A stretch of DNA of 9,013 bases from an uncultured Polyangiaceae bacterium. GTDB taxonomy: Bacteria > Myxococcota_A > Polyangia > Polyangiales > Houyiibacteriaceae. The notes under the pieces were generated by a model. That model was not told where the DNA came from. It saw nothing but the letters and a program-made list of their open reading frames with translations, and searched no databases. Positions 1-6,952 of this stretch are shown one piece after another (the stretch's first letter is position 1; each line of letters begins with the position of its first letter). The position numbers were made by a program, and so were the translations under genes. The stretch lies in assembly GCA_947259605.1 (NCBI GenBank), contig CAMYMX010000101.1:1-9013 (forward strand), written 5' to 3'.

Positions 1-1376
1 ACGGCTACGCTTCCTCCCACGAGCCACTGGAGGTCTTGGACGAGTTTCGCGATATGGTGAAAGCGCTCCACCGCGCCGACATCGAAGTCATTCTCGACGT
101 GGTGTACAACCACACCGCTGAAGCAGGAGCAGACGGGGCGACCCTCTCGTTCAAGGGCCTCGATAACAGTACATACTATAGTCTCGAACGCCGAAACCAA
201 TCACGCTACGCGAACTACAGCGGAACGGGCAATACGCTCAACGCCAACCATGCAGTAGTGCGGCGCCTCATTCTCGACAGTCTGCGCCATTGGGTGGAGG
301 AGATGCACGTCGATGGCTTTCGTTTTGACCTCGCGTCGATCCTTTCGCGCAACACCGAAGGTGATGTGGTGGCCAACCCGCCAGTGCTCTGGGACATCGA
401 AACCGACCCAGTCTTGAGCGGCACCAAGCTCATCGCAGAGGCATGGGACGCTTCGGGCCTCTATCAGGTGGGCAGTTTCTTCGGTGACCACTGGAAGGAA
501 TGGAACGGCAAATTCCGCGACGACGTGCGAGGGTTCTTCCGTGGAGACGAGGGGCACGTCGAAAAGCTTGCAGCGCGGTTCCTGGCGAGCCCCGACATCT
601 ACGGAGGCCAGGGGCGCGAGGCGGAACAGAGCATCAACTTCGTGACCTGCCACGACGGATTTACGCTCAACGACCTCGTCTCCTACGACGAAAAGCACAA
701 TTTGGAGAACCAGGAAGAGAACCGGGATGGCTCGGACTACAACCTGAGCTGGAACTGTGGCGTCGAAGGCCCGACCGACGATCCAGCGATCGAGCAACTC
801 CGCAACCAGCAGATCAAGAACTTCTTCACGACGAACCTGCTTTCGCTGGGTGTCCCGATGTTGGTAATGGGCGATGAAGCGCGGCGGACCCAGCGCGGCA
901 ACAACAACCCCTACTGTCATGACAGTGAGCTCACCTGGTTCGACTGGGGCCTTCTTGAGAAGCACGCTGATCTTCATCGTTTTGTCAAAGAGCTGATCCA
1001 CCTTCGACTGAGCGTAGCCTTCGACGTCCCGGGCTTGAGCCTTTCGGACTTGCTCCGCGCGGTTCCGGTGCACTGGCACGGCGTGAAGCTCAACCAACCC
1101 GACCTCGCGCGGCACTCGCGAAGCCTGGCCTTTTCCGTCGAGGTTTTTCAGTACGGGTGGCACTTCATGTTCAACGCCTACACGGAGCCGTTGACGTTCG
1201 AGCTTCCTTTCGTTCGCGAAGGTGAGCCCCGCCGGTGGCGGCGCTTGATCGACACGCACCGGCAGTCGCCTCACGACTTCGCGCATCCGGACAGCGCGGA
1301 GATCGTGATCGGAAGCAGTCACGTCGTTCAACCGTACTCGACGGTCGTCCTGGTCGCAGAACGCGTTCCGAGGTGA
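1..1376 (+). CDS. glgX: Glycogen debranching enzyme GlgX, isoamylase-type GH13 (5' end missing)
   Basis: This enzyme hydrolyses alpha-1,6 branch linkages in glycogen or limit dextrin in the cytoplasm and releases short maltodextrins. The frame is open to the left edge (first whole codon at position 3), so the N-terminal CBM48-like domain and the start are outside. Numbering from the codon at 36, the GH13 signatures appear in order: DVVYNHTAE (21-29), GFRFDLAS with the nucleophile Asp98, LIAEAWD with acid/base Glu135, and FVTCHDGFTLND with Asp207 as transition-state stabiliser. The GlgX/isoamylase signature MGDEARRTQRGNNNPYCHD follows near residue 280. The last 120 or so residues form the C-terminal beta-sandwich and read more like isoamylase/TreX proteins (VHWHGVKL near 349-356, then FNAY, and a DTHRQSPHDF stretch) than like E. 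coli GlgX. The stop TGA at 1374-1376 overlaps the malQ start. Family identity is secure. Preference for glycogen over other branched glucans is inferred from the neighbours. Confidence 0.95.
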   Translation, partial: GYASSHEPLEVLDEFRDMVKALHRADIEVILDVVYNHTAEAGADGATLSFKGLDNSTYYSLERRNQSRYANYSGTGNTLNANHAVVRRLILDSLRHWVEEMHVDGFRFDLASILSRNTEGDVVANPPVLWDIETDPVLSGTKLIAEAWDASGLYQVGSFFGDHWKEWNGKFRDDVRGFFRGDEGHVEKLAARFLASPDIYGGQGREAEQSINFVTCHDGFTLNDLVSYDEKHNLENQEENRDGSDYNLSWNCGVEGPTDDPAIEQLRNQQIKNFFTTNLLSLGVPMLVMGDEARRTQRGNNNPYCHDSELTWFDWGLLEKHADLHRFVKELIHLRLSVAFDVPGLSLSDLLRAVPVHWHGVKLNQPDLARHSRSLAFSVEVFQYGWHFMFNAYTEPLTFELPFVREGEPRRWRRLIDTHRQSPHDFAHPDSAEIVIGSSHVVQPYSTVVLVAERVPR

Positions 1377-2908
1377 CGGTGGAACTTCCGAGGCGCAGCG
1401 GAATTCTCTTGCATGTCACCTCGCTTCCGGGTGGTGCGTATACGGGCGATCTCGGGCCGTCCGCCCACGCGTTCGTAGACTTCCTCGCGGAAGCGGGCCA
1501 GGGCTGGTGGCAGACGCTCCCGCTCAACCCGATCGGGGACTCCGACTCGCCGTACTCCAGCATCTCGGCGTTCGCCTGCGAGCCTCTGATGATTTCACCG
1601 GAATTGTTGATAGAGGACGGCTTGCTGGACGAAAGGGCACTCCGCGATCTCCCCGGCGGTTCGAAGACGGCAAAGGCCGATTTCATCGAATCCAAGCGTA
1701 TTCGTTCGAAACAGCGAGTCGAAGCGTATCGGATGTTCGACGAACGGGGGTCACAGGGCATGCGGAAGTCCTTCGCGGAATTTCGAGATCGTGAGCAAGT
1801 CTGGCTCGACGACTACTGCCTATTCATCACCCTCCGATCCCGCTACGGGACGGCCGATTGGACGACCTGGCCGGAGGACCTCGCTCAGCGGCAGGCATCC
1901 GTCCTCTCTGGGGCGCGCGAGGAGCTTGCGGAGGACATCGAGTATTTCGCGTTCGAGCAGTTTCTCTTCGACCGACAGTGGCAGGCGCTTCGAAGGCATT
2001 GCAAGGGTCGGCGGGTGGGGATTTTCGGCGACGTGCCGATGTTCGTCTCCCATCAGAGCGCGGACGTCTGGGCTCACCCCGAGGCGTTTCTCCTCGACGA
2101 GAGGGGGCGCCCGAGTTTCGTTGCTGGCGCTCCCCCTGACGCATTTGCCGCAGACGGCCAGCGTTGGGGAAACGCTTTGTACGACTGGGAGCATCACGAG
2201 CGCACCGGCTTTGCATGGTGGAAAGCCCGGCTGCGACGCCAACTGGAGCTATTCGATCTGCTGCGACTCGACCACTTCATTGGCTTCACGCGATACTGGC
2301 GCATCCCGAGCGAGTCCGAGACCGCCATGGGTGGGCAGTGGATCGACGCTCCCGGGCACGCGTTCTTCCATGAGCTCACACGAGAGCACGGCGAGCTCCC
2401 GTTCATCGCGGAAGACCTCGGAGCGGTCAGCCAAGAGGTGTGGGACCTGCGCGACAACTACGGCCTCCCAGGAATGAAAGTGCTGCAGTTCGCCTTTGGA
2501 GGCGACCCCGGAAACCGGGTGCATCACCCAGACGAGTACCCCCGCAAGAGCGTGGCTTTCACAGGGACCCACGACAGCAACACGATGCTTGGCTGGTATC
2601 GGGACCTCCAACGCCGGGCACAATCGAATGACCCGAGCGCCGAGGAGGACCTTCAGCGCGTCCAGACCTACTTCGGCACGAGCCGCGACGTCGACGTCGT
2701 CGACGCGGCGGTTCGGGCGCTACTTGCCTCTCCCGCTGACACCGTGATCGTCCCGCTACAAGACCTGCTTCACCTCGACGAACGGCACCGAATGAATCGT
2801 CCTGGAACCACGAACGGCAACTGGACTTGGAGGCTCGAGCAAGGTCAGCTCAGTCACGGCCTGGCCATGCGACTGCGAGCGCTAGCAGAGACAACGGGCC
2901 GGCTTTAG
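1373..2908 (+). CDS. malQ: 4-alpha-glucanotransferase (amylomaltase), GH77
   Basis: This cytoplasmic disproportionating enzyme transfers maltodextrin segments between 1,4-glucans. With GlgX and GlgP next to it, it probably recycles the short chains released during debranching. The 511-residue length fits the compact Thermus-type amylomaltase of about 500 residues, without the N-terminal extension of the 690-residue E. coli type. It opens with RRSGILLHVTSLPG close to the N-terminus, as the family does. The catalytic residues are intact: Asp300 in LRLDHFIGF (nucleophile), Glu347 in FIAEDLG (acid/base) and Asp401 in TGTHDSNT, at nearly the same spacing as Asp293, Glu340 and Asp395 of the Thermus enzyme. 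The substrate-loop region FVAGAPPDAFAADGQRWGN is also present. The start is GTG 1373, overlapping the glgX TGA by 4 bases. GTG 1379 is a close alternative. The frame stays open upstream to 1235, but that stretch lies inside glgX and has no GH77 character. The overlap suggests translational coupling to glgX. Confidence 0.95.
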   Translation: MTVELPRRSGILLHVTSLPGGAYTGDLGPSAHAFVDFLAEAGQGWWQTLPLNPIGDSDSPYSSISAFACEPLMISPELLIEDGLLDERALRDLPGGSKTAKADFIESKRIRSKQRVEAYRMFDERGSQGMRKSFAEFRDREQVWLDDYCLFITLRSRYGTADWTTWPEDLAQRQASVLSGAREELAEDIEYFAFEQFLFDRQWQALRRHCKGRRVGIFGDVPMFVSHQSADVWAHPEAFLLDERGRPSFVAGAPPDAFAADGQRWGNALYDWEHHERTGFAWWKARLRRQLELFDLLRLDHFIGFTRYWRIPSESETAMGGQWIDAPGHAFFHELTREHGELPFIAEDLGAVSQEVWDLRDNYGLPGMKVLQFAFGGDPGNRVHHPDEYPRKSVAFTGTHDSNTMLGWYRDLQRRAQSNDPSAEEDLQRVQTYFGTSRDVDVVDAAVRALLASPADTVIVPLQDLLHLDERHRMNRPGTTNGNWTWRLEQGQLSHGLAMRLRALAETTGRL

Positions 2909-2970
2909 CCGTTTGAAATCGCCCTGCGAGGACACCCTTGCCATCCTTCGGGCGAGAGCCGACACTCGTA

Positions 2971-2990
2971 GGCCCCCAACTTGCTGGGCC
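2971..2990 (+). promoter_or_regulatory. Short inverted repeat ahead of the glgP ribosome binding site
   Basis: GGCCC at 2971-2975 is repeated in reverse complement as GGGCC at 2986-2990 around a 10-base loop, ending 7 bases before the glgP Shine-Dalgarno. It could be a small mRNA hairpin that affects glgP translation or mRNA stability. A five-pair stem in GC-rich DNA is also easily met by chance. No T-run follows, so it does not look like a terminator. The rest of the 102-base malQ-glgP gap holds a TTGAAA (2913-2918) but no -10 box at a fitting distance. Confidence 0.2.
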
Positions 2991-2997
2991 GATTTCT

Positions 2998-3003
2998 GGA
3001 GGA
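2998..3003 (+). promoter_or_regulatory. Shine-Dalgarno of glgP, decides its start
   Basis: GGAGGA lies 7 bases before ATG 3011. It is the strongest ribosome binding site I see in the window. It selects ATG 3011 over the upstream in-frame TTG at 2981, which has no such site and would add ten residues without phosphorylase character. Confidence 0.85.
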
Positions 3004-3010
3004 TCCGCAA

Positions 3011-5515
3011 ATGAACGCGAAGGGCTCGCCATCGCAAAAACCCGCCGTCGTCGATGACGACCGGACCGGAGTCAGCGTCGACACGCTGCGCCGGGCGGTT
3101 CAGGACAACCTTTTCTATCGCTGCGGCAACGTCCCCGCGCTCGCAACCCGGTCGGACTACTATCTGGCGGTTGCGTACACGGTGCGAGACCGGCTGATGC
3201 AGCGTTGGCTGAGCACCGCGAGGGCGCTGTTGGCTCATCCGACCCGCGTGGTCTGCTATCTATCGGCTGAGTATTTGCTGGGGCCGTCGCTGGGCAACGC
3301 TCTGCTGAACCTAGGCATTCGCGATCAGGTTGCCGAGGCGGTTGCATCGTTGGGTCAGAACCTCGACGAGCTCATCGAGGAAGAACGGGAGCCGGGCCTC
3401 GGCAACGGCGGCCTGGGTCGTCTGGCCGCCTGCTTCATGGACTCGCTGTCGACCTTGCAGATCCCGGCCGTAGGTTACGGCTTGAGATACGAGTTCGGCA
3501 TCTTCGAGCAGCGGATCCACGACGGCTGGCAGATCGAACGCACCGACAAGTGGCTGCGTCAGGGCAACCCTTGGGAAGTCGTCCGGCCGGAGTACAGCTA
3601 TCCGGTGGGCTTCGGCGGTCATACCGAATCCTACACGGATGAGAACGGTCGTTACCGAGCCCGCTGGCGCCCAGACACCGCGGTCAAGGGGGTTGCCTAC
3701 GCCACTCCGATTCCGGGTTACAAGGTGAACAACATGAATATGCTGCGCCTCTGGGCCGCGGAGGCCGCCGAGACGTTCGACTTTGGAAGCTTCAATGTGG
3801 GCGACTACTACGGCGCTGTCGAACGCAAGGTCGCTTCGGAGACGCTGACCAAAGTGCTCTATCCCAATGACGAGCCTGCGCAGGGCAAGGAGCTCAGGCT
3901 TCGGCAACAGTACTTTCTCGTGTCCTGCTCGCTTCAGGATTTGCTGCGGCTTCACCAACTTCGGGGAGGTCGGCCCGACACCCTGAATGAAGGCTTCGCA
4001 ATTCAGCTGAACGACACCCATCCCGCTCTGGCGATACCCGAACTGATGCGGCTGCTGCTCGACGAGCACGGAATGAGCTGGGAGGACGCCTGGCGGATCA
4101 GCTCGGAGACGTTTGCGTACACGAATCACACCTTGCTGCCAGAGGCCCTCGAAACGTGGCCGTTATCGATGTTTGGGCGATTGCTGCCGCGTCACTTGGA
4201 AATCATCTACGAGATCAATGCGCGCTTCATGGTCGAGGTTCGCGATCGCTTCCCGAGCGACGGCGAGAAGCAACAGCGCATGTCCCTCATCGATGACCAC
4301 GGCGGCGGCTCCGTGCGCATGGCCAATCTCGCGACGGTGGGAAGCTTCTCGGTCAATGGCGTCTCCGCACTGCACACCGACTTGCTCAAGACTCGTGTGA
4401 TGCGGGACTTCCACGAGTTCTACCCCGGCAAGTTCAACAACAAGACCAACGGCGTCACCCCGCGGCGCTTTGTGGCGCTTGCCAACCCGGAGCTCGCTGA
4501 GCTGATCACCGACCGCATCGGCGAAGCGTGGATCACCGATTTGACCCAGCTGCGCCGGCTCGAGGGGCTTTCCGATGACCCCGAGTTTCAGTCGCAATGG
4601 CGGGCGGTCAAGACTGCACGAAAGCGTGCGGCCGCCGAGCAGGCGCACCGGCTAATGAAGGTCGAGGCGGATCTCGACTCGATGTTCGACGTCCAAGTCA
4701 AGCGCATCCACGAGTACAAGCGTCAGCAGTTGGCCGTGCTCCATATCGTGCACTTGTACCGAATGCTCAAGGAGAACCCGGGCTTCGCGACGGCATCACG
4801 AACGTTCATCTTCGGCGGCAAGGCGGCACCCGGCTACACAATGGCCAAGCTCATCATCAAGCTCATCAATTCGGTGGGAGAGGTCGTGAACTCCGACCCG
4901 GATACTCGCGACAAGCTGAAGGTCATCTTCATCCCGAACTACAACGTGAAGACGGCCCAGCTCGTTTACCCCTGCGCAGACCTGTCTGAGCAGATATCGA
5001 TGGCCGGCAAAGAAGCCTCGGGAACTGGAAACATGAAGTTCTCGATGAACGGAGCCCTGACCATCGGCACCCTCGATGGAGCGAACGTCGAGATCCGAGA
5101 TTCCGTCGGCGCCGAGAACTTCTTTCTTTTCGGGCTCACGACAGATGAAGTCCATGTGTTGCAACAGACGGGCTACCGACCCTCTGAGTACTACGAGCGG
5201 AACGCGTCACTCAAAGGCGCGCTCGATCTAATCGCTTCGGGTCACTTCTCGCGCGGGGACTGGTCGCTGTTCCAGCCCTTGATCAACAGCCTGATCCATC
5301 ACGATGACTACTTCGTCCTGGCCGACTTCCAGTCCTACATCGACTGTCAGCAGAAAGTCAGCGATGCTTGGGCTGATCCGCATCACTGGACGAAGATGTC
5401 GATCCTCAACGCGGCGCGCATGGGGCCGTTCTCCTCGGATCGTACCATCCTCGACTATAGCCGGGACATCTGGCGGGTGGAGCCGAATCCGGTGCAGCTG
5501 ACCGATGTGGGTTGA
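3011..5515 (+). CDS. glgP: Glycogen/alpha-glucan phosphorylase (GT35, PLP-dependent)
   Basis: This enzyme cleaves terminal alpha-1,4 glucosyl units of glycogen or maltodextrin with inorganic phosphate to give glucose-1-phosphate, in the cytoplasm. The 834 residues match the usual 800-850 for the family. Conserved blocks in order: PGLGNGGLGRLAACF (from 128), LNDTHPALAIPELMRLL (about 333-349), FNNKTNGVTPRRF (475-487), VKRIHEYKRQQL (563-574), and the pyridoxal-phosphate site EASGTGNMKF, with Lys676 as the Schiff-base lysine (equivalent to Lys680 of rabbit muscle phosphorylase), followed by NGALTIGTLDGANVEI. The N-terminus is short and I see no counterpart of the animal Ser14 phosphorylation segment, so control by phosphorylation is unlikely, as is usual in bacteria. 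It follows malQ after 102 bases on the same strand and could share the transcript or have its own promoter. Whether it prefers glycogen or maltodextrin (GlgP versus MalP) cannot be told from sequence; the glgX neighbour favours glycogen. The frame is complete, with no sign of damage. Confidence 0.96.
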   Translation: MNAKGSPSQKPAVVDDDRTGVSVDTLRRAVQDNLFYRCGNVPALATRSDYYLAVAYTVRDRLMQRWLSTARALLAHPTRVVCYLSAEYLLGPSLGNALLNLGIRDQVAEAVASLGQNLDELIEEEREPGLGNGGLGRLAACFMDSLSTLQIPAVGYGLRYEFGIFEQRIHDGWQIERTDKWLRQGNPWEVVRPEYSYPVGFGGHTESYTDENGRYRARWRPDTAVKGVAYATPIPGYKVNNMNMLRLWAAEAAETFDFGSFNVGDYYGAVERKVASETLTKVLYPNDEPAQGKELRLRQQYFLVSCSLQDLLRLHQLRGGRPDTLNEGFAIQLNDTHPALAIPELMRLLLDEHGMSWEDAWRISSETFAYTNHTLLPEALETWPLSMFGRLLPRHLEIIYEINARFMVEVRDRFPSDGEKQQRMSLIDDHGGGSVRMANLATVGSFSVNGVSALHTDLLKTRVMRDFHEFYPGKFNNKTNGVTPRRFVALANPELAELITDRIGEAWITDLTQLRRLEGLSDDPEFQSQWRAVKTARKRAAAEQAHRLMKVEADLDSMFDVQVKRIHEYKRQQLAVLHIVHLYRMLKENPGFATASRTFIFGGKAAPGYTMAKLIIKLINSVGEVVNSDPDTRDKLKVIFIPNYNVKTAQLVYPCADLSEQISMAGKEASGTGNMKFSMNGALTIGTLDGANVEIRDSVGAENFFLFGLTTDEVHVLQQTGYRPSEYYERNASLKGALDLIASGHFSRGDWSLFQPLINSLIHHDDYFVLADFQSYIDCQQKVSDAWADPHHWTKMSILNAARMGPFSSDRTILDYSRDIWRVEPNPVQLTDVG

Positions 5516-5556
5516 AGCGCGTCCGTCTCCGGGACACGTGGATTTTCCGTCGCGCT
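5516..5556. terminator. Possible weak bidirectional terminator between convergent genes
   Basis: The gap between the glgP stop and the stop of the opposing lipoprotein gene is only 39 bases. A perfect AGCGCG (5516-5521) / CGCGCT (5551-5556) inverted repeat brackets it, its right arm reaching 2 bases into the opposing stop codon. Inside it, GTCC (5521-5524) can pair with GGAC (5532-5535), and TTTT lies at 5543-5546. These two foldings share a base and would compete. The stems are short and the T-run weak, so this is a placement-based candidate and not a clear intrinsic terminator. Confidence 0.2.
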
Positions 5557-6325
5557 AGTAGCCTTCGATCGGCTTTGGTTTGGGTCCCTCGATCGGTACG
5601 CCTCGGGGCCCTTCGATCGGGACTCCGCTTGGCCCGTCGATGCGGTCCGGCGCAGGACCTTCGATCGGTTTCCCACTGGGAGGGATCGGCTTCTTCTTTG
5701 GAAGGGGTTGAACGACGTCCTCGAGCTTTGGCGTCGGAACGCCAACGTCGTACTCCTCGACTACAGGAGGCTGGTAGTCGATGTTGACGACGGTAGTGAC
5801 ACGTTGCGACGCCGCCCCGCTCAGCGGCGACAGGGTCACATCGCCGGCCTGCTGCTCGACGCACCGGAGGTCGTTCCCCGAAAGCCCTCCGCCGCTCGCG
5901 CTCGGCTCGATGACCATGCCGGACGCCCGAACGACCGCGCTGAGATTGACGCGGATGGTCGTCGCGCCGGCAGGTCGGTAGTCGCGAAGGCAGTCCACGG
6001 GGCTTCCGATCGCGGCGCTCAACTCGGCCGCGAAGTCGCGAGGCGGCTCCGCGGGTTTCGTGGGCTCGTCGGGTTCGGCCGCGGGTTGGGCTGCGGCGCG
6101 TTTCGGCGCGGTAGCTTCCTCCACGTCCTTCATCGGCTCGGTCTCCCCGGATTGTTCCAATGCCTCGTCCGTTTCGGAAGGCGGAGTGTCCATAGACTCG
6201 AAAGGGAGCGGCTCCTCGACGTTCGATGGCTCTGTGGACGCGGCTGGGCTCCTGCAGCCCAGCGCTAGGGTGAAGACGCAACCAACGATGAGGCGAGCGA
6301 CAGCCGCTGTGCATGCTTCGATCAC
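5555..6325 (-). CDS. Probable lipoprotein with TonB/AgmX-like C-terminal domain and octapeptide-repeat tail
   Basis: This 256-residue protein matches no named gene I know. The N-terminus has a short hydrophobic stretch (12-23) ending in LALGC, so Cys24 could be lipidated. Leu at the -2 position is unusual for a lipobox, so the anchor is probable and not certain. Residues 25-97 are rich in Pro, Glu and Ala, like a periplasmic spacer. Residues 98-186 form a compact domain with Cys112 and Cys155, alternating hydrophobic strands (TTIRVNLSAVV, SGMVIEP) and a GLSGNDLRCVEQQ segment. This resembles the TonB-C/AgmX-PglI-like domains common in myxobacterial envelope proteins and may hold a disulphide. 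Residues 217-256 are five octapeptide repeats. The start chosen is GTG 6325, whose GTGA overlaps the stop of the upstream membrane-protein gene by 4 bases. The frame is open further upstream, but that part lies inside the neighbour and would put the signal peptide in mid-protein. The role is unknown, probably envelope-associated. Confidence 0.75.
   Translation of the reverse strand: MIEACTAAVARLIVGCVFTLALGCRSPAASTEPSNVEEPLPFESMDTPPSETDEALEQSGETEPMKDVEEATAPKRAAAQPAAEPDEPTKPAEPPRDFAAELSAAIGSPVDCLRDYRPAGATTIRVNLSAVVRASGMVIEPSASGGGLSGNDLRCVEQQAGDVTLSPLSGAASQRVTTVVNIDYQPPVVEEYDVGVPTPKLEDVVQPLPKKKPIPPSGKPIEGPAPDRIDGPSGVPIEGPRGVPIEGPKPKPIEGY
5558..5677 (-). repeat. Five tandem 24-base repeats coding for octapeptides (xxxPIEGP)
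   Basis: The last 40 codons of the lipoprotein gene are five units of exactly 8 residues: SGKPIEGP, APDRIDGP, SGVPIEGP, RGVPIEGP and KPKPIEGY. At DNA level (plus-strand reading) a TTCGATCGG-like core recurs every 24 bases, at 5564, 5588, 5612, 5636 (degenerate) and 5660. The final unit ends in Tyr in place of Pro, directly before the stop. The unit second from the N-terminal side is the most diverged (RIDGP). The regular period and partly conserved nucleotides point to growth by tandem duplication. Confidence 0.9.
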
Positions 6326-6849
6326 TCGGCCGGGACCTCGACCCGATGTTCCACTGCGAGGGCTTCTAGTGCTTTCGTGTAAGGTCTGGCGCGGCGCTCG
6401 GCAAAGCCGTCGATTAGAAAACCCATCGCCCCGATCAAGATGAGTGCTGGGCCGACTCCGTGCGCCCAATCCGACTTCAGGCCGAAGCGTAGCCCGAGAC
6501 CGACCAGCACCAGGACGGTCCACATCCCGATGTAAATCGGCCAGTTGGCATTGACCTTTTGCATACGCGGGAGCTCATCGGCCAGCATGGCGCCGGGGTC
6601 ACGTTGGAATTTGGATTCGATCGCCGAAACCTGCCCGGCTGTTCGGAGACCAACCGCGGCCCCCACGGCGATCGCGAAGGCACCGAACACGATTATAGGC
6701 ATAGCCAGACCCCAGGCGAAGCCGCCGCGCTCGGCGCGAAGTGTCACCGCGGCAAACGCCAGCATCGCAACGCCGATTGGGACGATGAAGCAGAGCGATT
6801 CAACGCGCTCGCCTCGGAAGTAGGCGTGCATGATCTCGAGGAAAGGCAT
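6322..6849 (-). CDS. Four-helix membrane protein of unknown function
   Basis: This is a 175-residue integral membrane protein, probably of the inner membrane. Four hydrophobic segments are visible: about 17-37 (from SLCFIVPIGVAML), 44-68 (WGLAMPIIVFGAF), 103-124 (WPIYIGMWTVLVL) and 129-150 (GVGPALILIGAMGFL). Between helices 2 and 3 is a polar, probably helical loop (69-102) with an RTAGQVSAIESKF segment and an E-x-x-RMQKV motif. From memory, a similar arrangement occurs in uncharacterised proteobacterial proteins starting MxAYFxGE. No catalytic or metal site stands out. The start is ATG 6849, with a weak GAG five bases upstream. ATG 6831 (starting MHAYFRGE) is a good alternative giving 169 residues. 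Its TGA overlaps the GTG start of the lipoprotein gene, so the two are likely made together and may work as a pair at the cell envelope. Confidence 0.75.
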   Translation of the reverse strand: MPFLEIMHAYFRGERVESLCFIVPIGVAMLAFAAVTLRAERGGFAWGLAMPIIVFGAFAIAVGAAVGLRTAGQVSAIESKFQRDPGAMLADELPRMQKVNANWPIYIGMWTVLVLVGLGLRFGLKSDWAHGVGPALILIGAMGFLIDGFAERRARPYTKALEALAVEHRVEVPAE

Positions 6850-6952
6850 CGATGCTCTTTGGTCTCTCACAGGGCGCCGGTCGCAGTCAAGACCCAAGCG
6901 GAACCGACGGATGCAGCTGGCGCGCGTACCCGGCTACGCTCGGACTTCATCT
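6850..6952 (-). other. Intergenic gap, possible weak promoter
   Basis: These 103 bases separate the cytochrome stop from the membrane-protein start. On the minus strand a TTGACT occurs at 6890-6885, a good match to a -35 box. At a 17-base spacing the -10 position reads AGAGAC, a poor match. I see no clear terminator for the cytochrome gene and no RNA gene. The three minus-strand genes may be one transcript, or the last two may have their own promoter. Confidence 0.3.

Noticed and set aside
201..1331. Long open frame of 376 codons on the minus strand opposite glgX
   Set aside because: It lies wholly antisense to a well-conserved GH13 gene, shows no family motif, and long antisense frames are common in GC-rich genes.
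1235..1372. Upstream extension of the malQ frame
   Set aside because: These 46 codons lie inside glgX, are rich in Arg as expected for an off-frame reading, and precede the normal GH77 N-terminus.
2913..2918. TTGAAA as a -35 box for glgP
   Set aside because: No sequence resembling a -10 box occurs 16-18 bases downstream.
2981..3010. TTG start ten codons upstream of glgP ATG
   Set aside because: No ribosome binding site precedes it, while ATG 3011 has GGAGGA at 7 bases.
5564..5668. CGATCG-containing 24-base repeats as a CRISPR-like or regulatory array
   Set aside because: The repeats keep the reading frame, match octapeptide periodicity and have no spacers; they are coding repeats.
5708..6268. 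Plus-strand open frame of 186 codons opposite the lipoprotein gene
   Set aside because: Arg-rich composition with no motif; the minus-strand reading has a signal segment, a domain and repeats.
6862..6890. Minus-strand promoter TTGACT with AGAGAC
   Set aside because: Good -35 but very poor -10; kept only as a remark on the gap and not called as a promoter.
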